Source of the DNA: an uncultured Lachnospiraceae bacterium
GTDB lineage: Bacteria > Bacillota > Clostridia > Lachnospirales > Lachnospiraceae
Assembly (NCBI GenBank): GCA_900550235.1
Contig: URRQ01000007.1
Coordinates: 4,364 to 68,363, forward strand
Reading direction: 5' to 3'
Length of the DNA stretch: 64,000 nucleotides
The notes under the pieces are model-generated. The model was not told the DNA's origin and made no database searches. It worked only from the letters and a program-made list of their open reading frames with translations. Of this stretch, positions 59,917-64,000 are shown in pieces. The position numbers were made by a program, and so were the translations under genes. The first letter of the stretch is position 1; each line of letters starts with the position of its first letter.

Positions 59917-60591
59917 ATGAGTACAATTGTGGAAATAAAAGATTTGGTAAAATATTATGGAAAGGATGAAAATCTTGTGCGAGCGGTGGATCACACAAGC
60001 CTTACCATTGAAAGAGGAAAGTTTACAGCAATCATCGGAAAGTCCGGTTCAGGAAAAAGTACCCTTCTTCACCTTATGGGAGGACTAGATAGACCGGATT
60101 CAGGCAGTGTGTTGATTGACGGAGAGGATATTTTTCAGTTGAAAGAAGAAAAGCTTGCCACATTTCGAAGAAGAAAAATCGGATTTATTTTTCAGGACTT
60201 TAATCTGATTCCATCAATGAACGTATGGGAGAATATTGTGTTGCCTTTAGGACTGGATCATAAAGAGGTGAATAAAAAATATGTGATGAGTATCGTGAAA
60301 AATATCGGTTTGGAGGATAAACTGCATGCGATGCCTTCTACCTTATCTGGTGGGCAAAAACAACGAACCGCCATCGCAAGAGCCCTTGTCACTCGTCCGG
60401 CAATCATCTGTGCAGATGAGCCGACAGGAAATTTGGATTCAAGGACAGAACTGGAGGTACTCTCTCTGTTGCGGTCATGTGTTACAGAATACGGACAGTC
60501 TCTTGTAATGATCACTCACGATGAGACGGTAGCGCAGATGGCAGATCGGATCATTGTGATCGAAGATGGTAAGGTGGTGAGCCAATCATGA
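59917..60591 (+). CDS. ABC exporter ATP-binding protein (MacB/LolD type)
   Basis: The 224-residue ATPase has Walker A GKSGSGKST, the LolD-type segment FQDFNLIPSMNVWENI, signature LSGGQKQRTAIARAL, Walker B IICADEPTGNLD and switch His in MITHDE. It pairs with the FtsX-type permease that overlaps its stop by four bases. ATG 59917 (MSTIVEIKDLVKYYG) follows GGGAGGAAA; the longer frame from 59890 lacks a ribosome site. Such exporters remove antimicrobial peptides or toxic lipids or act as mechanotransducers. Confidence 0.93.
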   Translation: MSTIVEIKDLVKYYGKDENLVRAVDHTSLTIERGKFTAIIGKSGSGKSTLLHLMGGLDRPDSGSVLIDGEDIFQLKEEKLATFRRRKIGFIFQDFNLIPSMNVWENIVLPLGLDHKEVNKKYVMSIVKNIGLEDKLHAMPSTLSGGQKQRTAIARALVTRPAIICADEPTGNLDSRTELEVLSLLRSCVTEYGQSLVMITHDETVAQMADRIIVIEDGKVVSQS

Positions 60592-63050
60592 AGATGGAGA
60601 CAAGAGTTTCGATTGCCAATCTAAAACATAACAAGAACCGAAATCTTCTTATCGGAATTGCCATATGTCTTACAACGTTACTGTTGTTTTTGATTCCGGG
60701 AGCAACCAATGCTATGGTGAAACTGGAATTTGCGGCAATTAATGAAATCTATCCGACTTGGCACACCGTACTTCGGAATGTAGAACCAAAGATTGCAGAG
60801 CAAGCTACTATTCGCGAAGATGTGGAAAAAGTAGGATTACGATGTGATGTGGGAGAGATTCCGTCGGATAAGGCGAAGATTGGAATGACAGCGCTGGATC
60901 AGACATGCGCAGAACTAAATAAGATAGAACTAAGCGAAGGCAGTCTTCCTCAAAAAGCCACGGATATTGTTGTGTCTCACGGGATATTAGAAGCGTTGGG
61001 GATGAAAGGAAAGATTGGAGATACCATTAAAATTCCATATCAAGTGCTTCGACAGGATGGTCTTGATTACCAAGAAGAAGGCACATTTACGATATGCGGA
61101 ATGTTAAAAGATACGAAAGAGCAGAAAGAGAAACAGATTTATGGCGCGTACGTCTCTCAGGCATTTGCAAAGCAGGTATTTTCAGAGGAAGAGCTACGCT
61201 ATTATGCATATATTCATTTGCAGACAAATACGATGGATACGTTTGACTCTGTTGAGAAACATATCGAAAAGCTGACTGCAGATTTTGGACTTAAGGAAGA
61301 AGATCACGGCGATAACATGGAATACGTGGGAGCCAATTATGTGGATCCATCTATGATACCGATCGTAGGAATGATTATGCTTGTGATCATCTTTGCAGGT
61401 ATCATTACAATCTATAGTATTTATTATGTTTCTATGCCACAGAGAATTCAGGATTATGGAAGACTTCGGGCGATTGGCGCGACGAAGAAACAGGTTCGTA
61501 GTATCGTTCTTCGAGAGGGAATGTTGACCGCATGTATCGCTATTCCCATCGGTTTGTTGATCGGAACTCCGTTTATAACAGGAGCCGTTCACATATTGAT
61601 TGACGCTGCAGGAAATGTAAATGCCAGAGAAGCAGAGATTATCGATCAGATTCTAAGAGAAGGAAGTGTAAATCTGCATCCATTGTGGCTGTATGCGCTT
61701 TCCATTGGTGTTTCCTTTTTCACGGTATGGCTTTCTCTTAGAAAGCCGATGAAAACAGCGGCAAAAATTACTCCGATTGAGGCGATGCGTTTTCAAAATG
61801 AAGAAAGTAAAGAGAAAAAAAGAAATGGATATGATTCTTTGAATCTGTTTCGGGTTACCAAGATCAATCTTATGCGGAATAAAAAGCGAACGCTTATCAC
61901 GGTACTTTCCATGGGAATGACCGGAATCTTGTTTCTTGTGGTCGCTACGATTTTATCTTGTGCAGATCCAAGAGAGATTACCAATGCTGCAGTAAAAAGT
62001 CATTATCAGATTCAGATAGAATCAGAAAGCGGCAACAAAGAACATCCGGAATTGGAATGGGGAACAATCCAGCAGAACAATCCATTAAATGAAGAAATGA
62101 AACAGAAAGTGGAGAGGCTTCCGGGAGTTGTTCGGACAGAATATACACAAAGACTCCAATTTTTCTGTAAAGAGTTATCCGAGGGGAATCAAGAAGCAAG
62201 TATGGAAGCGCTTCCGGATTCTTACATGGAAGAATTGAAAAAAAGCATTGTAGAAGGGACCTTTGATGAAAAAGGCTGGAAGAATGGCACAAAAATTTTA
62301 GCCAGTGATCATCTGTTACATTGGGAAAAGGATTTGAAAGTAGGAGATGTGTACCATTTTCAAATAGAGACAGGCAATGAAACGATAGAAAAAGAAGTTG
62401 AGGTGATGGGAATTGTAGACCTTCCACCAAGTTTTTTGGAATCCGGAAGCTGGATCGTCTCTGCTGAAGCAATGCATGAGATGAGCAAGTATAATGCCAA
62501 TGATGAAATGTTCATATATGCAGAAAAAGAGTATGATGAAAAATTAGAAAAAGAATTGCAGGAAATTATTGGGGAAGACCATAGACTTAGCATTGAAACG
62601 TGGCAGGAAGAGTATGAAATGTGGGTGAGTGTGATGGGATTCATGCGTCTTGCCTGTTATGGATTTCTTGGAATTTTAGGAGTGATCTGTATTATGAATC
62701 TGATCAATACCGTGGTGAATAGTATTCATTTGCGTATGAAAGAAATCGGTATGATGCAGGCAATTGGTCTATCTGAAAAACAATTGATGACGATGCTGCA
62801 GCTGGAAGGACTATTCTATACGGCAGGAGCGTTACTACTATCCATTTGTGTTGGTTCGATTGCGGGATATGGAGCGTTCCTTTGGGCGAAGGCAGATGGA
62901 ATGTTTAACATTCAGTATTATCATTATCCGACAGCGGCTGCTTTGCTCATGAGTGGACTTGTGATCGGTGTACAGTTGTTGCTTGTATTCCTGATCGGAA
63001 AATCACTGCGGAAACAGAGTATGATCGATAGGATCAGATTTAGTGAATAA
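60588..63050 (+). CDS. ABC exporter permease with two FtsX domains
   Basis: The 820-residue membrane protein has a first helix (LLIGIAICLTTLLLFLIPG) and a large extracytoplasmic domain of about 200 residues. The first FtsX block follows (MIMLVIIFAGIITIYSIYYVSM, then RLRAIGATKKQVRSIV and two more helices). A second half repeats the plan: a helix near 440 (TVLSMGMTGILFLVVATIL), another external domain, and a final FtsX block (GFLGILGVICIMNLIN, EIGMMQAIGLSEKQ). This is the duplicated MacB/VexP-like architecture. The four-base overlap with the ATPase (ATGA) couples their translation. Confidence 0.9.
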   Translation: MKMETRVSIANLKHNKNRNLLIGIAICLTTLLLFLIPGATNAMVKLEFAAINEIYPTWHTVLRNVEPKIAEQATIREDVEKVGLRCDVGEIPSDKAKIGMTALDQTCAELNKIELSEGSLPQKATDIVVSHGILEALGMKGKIGDTIKIPYQVLRQDGLDYQEEGTFTICGMLKDTKEQKEKQIYGAYVSQAFAKQVFSEEELRYYAYIHLQTNTMDTFDSVEKHIEKLTADFGLKEEDHGDNMEYVGANYVDPSMIPIVGMIMLVIIFAGIITIYSIYYVSMPQRIQDYGRLRAIGATKKQVRSIVLREGMLTACIAIPIGLLIGTPFITGAVHILIDAAGNVNAREAEIIDQILREGSVNLHPLWLYALSIGVSFFTVWLSLRKPMKTAAKITPIEAMRFQNEESKEKKRNGYDSLNLFRVTKINLMRNKKRTLITVLSMGMTGILFLVVATILSCADPREITNAAVKSHYQIQIESESGNKEHPELEWGTIQQNNPLNEEMKQKVERLPGVVRTEYTQRLQFFCKELSEGNQEASMEALPDSYMEELKKSIVEGTFDEKGWKNGTKILASDHLLHWEKDLKVGDVYHFQIETGNETIEKEVEVMGIVDLPPSFLESGSWIVSAEAMHEMSKYNANDEMFIYAEKEYDEKLEKELQEIIGEDHRLSIETWQEEYEMWVSVMGFMRLACYGFLGILGVICIMNLINTVVNSIHLRMKEIGMMQAIGLSEKQLMTMLQLEGLFYTAGALLLSICVGSIAGYGAFLWAKADGMFNIQYYHYPTAAALLMSGLVIGVQLLLVFLIGKSLRKQSMIDRIRFSE

Positions 63051-63070
63051 AGAGGGAAATATACGAAAGT

Positions 63071-63105
63071 ACAGAACGAACATTCGATTTGTTCTGTGCT
63101 TTTAT
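63071..63105 (+). terminator. Intrinsic terminator after the exporter operon
   Basis: ACAGAACGAA (63071-63080) pairs with TTTGTTCTGT (63088-63097), followed by CTTTTATTTT. Confidence 0.75.
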
Positions 63106-63172
63106 TTTATATTTTGATATAATGACGGAAAAGGATAAGCATGGAGAAAATATGCCTATACTGATATTTGAA

Positions 63173-63212
63173 TATTGAATATTTTTTACAGAATCGTATA
63201 AAATATTCAATA
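63173..63212. repeat. 13-bp perfect inverted repeat
   Basis: TATTGAATATTTT (63173-63185) and AAAATATTCAATA (63200-63212) flank a 14-base loop in an AT-rich stretch before two gene remnants. It could be an operator, a hairpin or the trace of a small mobile element. Confidence 0.5.
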
Positions 63213-63233
63213 ATGTTTGTACTTGTGTTGTAA

Positions 63234-63593
63234 AGAAGTATAATATCATTGAACAAACAGGACGAAAATGTAAAATATATTCAATATAACTTTATAGCTT
63301 CTGCAATTGGTTCATTGACGAATCCACCGAGGATTGAAGCTACATTCAAGAGTACTATTCAGTCAACGATTAGTTTGAATACAATTAGACAGTATATTGA
63401 ACATTTAGAAGATGCGTTTATTATCAATAAAGCCAATCGTTATAATGTAAAAGGGAGAAAATACATTGGCACACCGTTGAAATATTATTTTGAAGATGTG
63501 GGACTTAGAAATGCAAGATTAGGATTTCGGCAGGTTGAAGAAACACATTTGATGGAAAATATTATTTACAACGAATTACGAAGCAGGGGATAG
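63234..63593 (+). pseudogene. C-terminal fragment of an AAA ATPase with DUF4143 domain
   Basis: The frame matches the C-terminal DUF4143 region of the archaeal-type AAA ATPases common in gut bacteria (IASAIGSLTNPPRIEATFKS, YIEHLEDAFIINKANRYNVKG, TPLKYYFEDVGLRNARL, MENIIYNELRSRG). The N-terminal P-loop ATPase (about 250 residues) is missing; the frame opens after a stop at 63231 and has only a TTG as possible start without a ribosome site. It stops right after the conserved IIYNELR block, where family members go on for another 80-100 residues. It is therefore truncated at both ends. Confidence 0.8.
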
Positions 63594-63962
63594 TATTAAA
63601 TTTTTGTATCCGTTAGCAGAGACATATGGATTATTTGCAAAATATAAGTATATAGGAAAGTCTGTTTATTGTGTTATTACAGTTTGTTTTAGTGATAAAG
63701 ACTTTGGCGAAGAAATGGAAATAGCGGTATTTGAAATAAGTGAAGATGCTGAAGCATATGCTCTCCCTATAGCAATTAGTGAAAAATGTTTAGAGTATTA
63801 TACCTTGGATAGCCTTGCTAAATTATCCTATTGGCTAGGTGACTTTTGGATTGGAATACAATATAAGGGTTAAGTTCGTTGCCAATACATGATATTGCAG
63901 GGGAGCATATAAATACAGATAATGAGTACATGTATTACTATTCGCTTGAATTTATAAAATAG
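63586..63962 (+). pseudogene. Remnant of an unrecognised gene, frameshifted
   Basis: Starting in a frame that overlaps the ATPase fragment, about 95 residues (GDSIKFLYPLAETYGLFAKYKY... to WIGIQYKG, stop 63871) look like a real soluble protein but have no ATG and no ribosome site. In another frame a continuation of similar style (LPIHDIAGEHINTDNEYMYY, ending KFIK-like LEFIK, stop 63960-63962) follows at once, so one base has probably been lost near 63864-63873. I do not recognise the family. The position suggests that a deletion joined it to the ATPase remnant. Confidence 0.5.
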
Positions 63963-64000
63963 CACTAATAAAAAGAAGAGGATGTCACGTAATCTGCTTT

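Overview
The window is a chromosomal segment of a low-GC, Gram-positive anaerobe of the class Clostridia, most likely a gut Lachnospiraceae. The evidence is the gene set and style: strong AGGAGG ribosome sites, sigma-A promoters with extended -10 boxes, a sortase-type surface protein, HPr kinase, ROK glucokinase, a long-form hibernation factor, an L-box riboswitch on dapA and a prfB recoding site. I see no rRNA, tRNA, CRISPR array, integrase or intact insertion sequence, and no gap between genes exceeds about 300 bases.

Layout. 1-4.1 kb holds surface and envelope genes: a cut-off NBR1-like Ig-domain protein, a frameshifted sortase-anchored protein and a SleB-type wall hydrolase. 4.2-11 kb holds a HAD phosphatase, uppP, an amino-acid ABC transporter behind a probable ArgR operator, a zinc-ribbon membrane protein, an ArsC/Spx-like protein and an SfsA-MutY fusion. 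11-14.6 kb is a minus-strand block (small membrane protein, PAP2 phosphatase, lipid kinase, DUF1846 protein). 14.7-25 kb has ftsH, an APC permease, uvrC, hprK, glcK and a class A penicillin-binding protein with a glycine/asparagine tail. 25-30 kb has a YigZ protein, hpf, a membrane protein, typA and a tandem OB-fold protein.

30-40 kb is rich in aspartate-family biosynthesis: lysine riboswitch-dapA-dapB and an ACT regulator-hom-lysC cluster, with a lipoprotein, a eukaryotic-type hisA, secA and a frameshifting prfB in between. 40-49 kb has a CYTH/DJ-1 divergent pair and the protein-quality group tig-clpP-clpX-lon-engB, followed by a Crp-type regulator and thioredoxin. Two convergent MATE exporters follow.

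52-55.2 kb is a decayed potassium-control locus. A KdpD-like kinase is intact, but KdpE has lost its phosphoacceptor Asp and its DNA-binding domain, and the convergent trkH is cut by a stop codon and a deletion. A double KdpE-like operator and a 38-residue membrane protein remain. 55.3 kb encodes a short-chain dehydrogenase that strongly resembles bile-acid 12-alpha-hydroxysteroid dehydrogenases. 56.2-63 kb appears to be one unit: an OLD-type ATPase-TOPRIM protein with an unusual four-cysteine motif, a two-component system and a MacB/FtsX-type ABC exporter whose promoter carries 11-bp direct repeats typical of OmpR-family regulators. The last kilobase is AT-rich and holds broken gene remnants.
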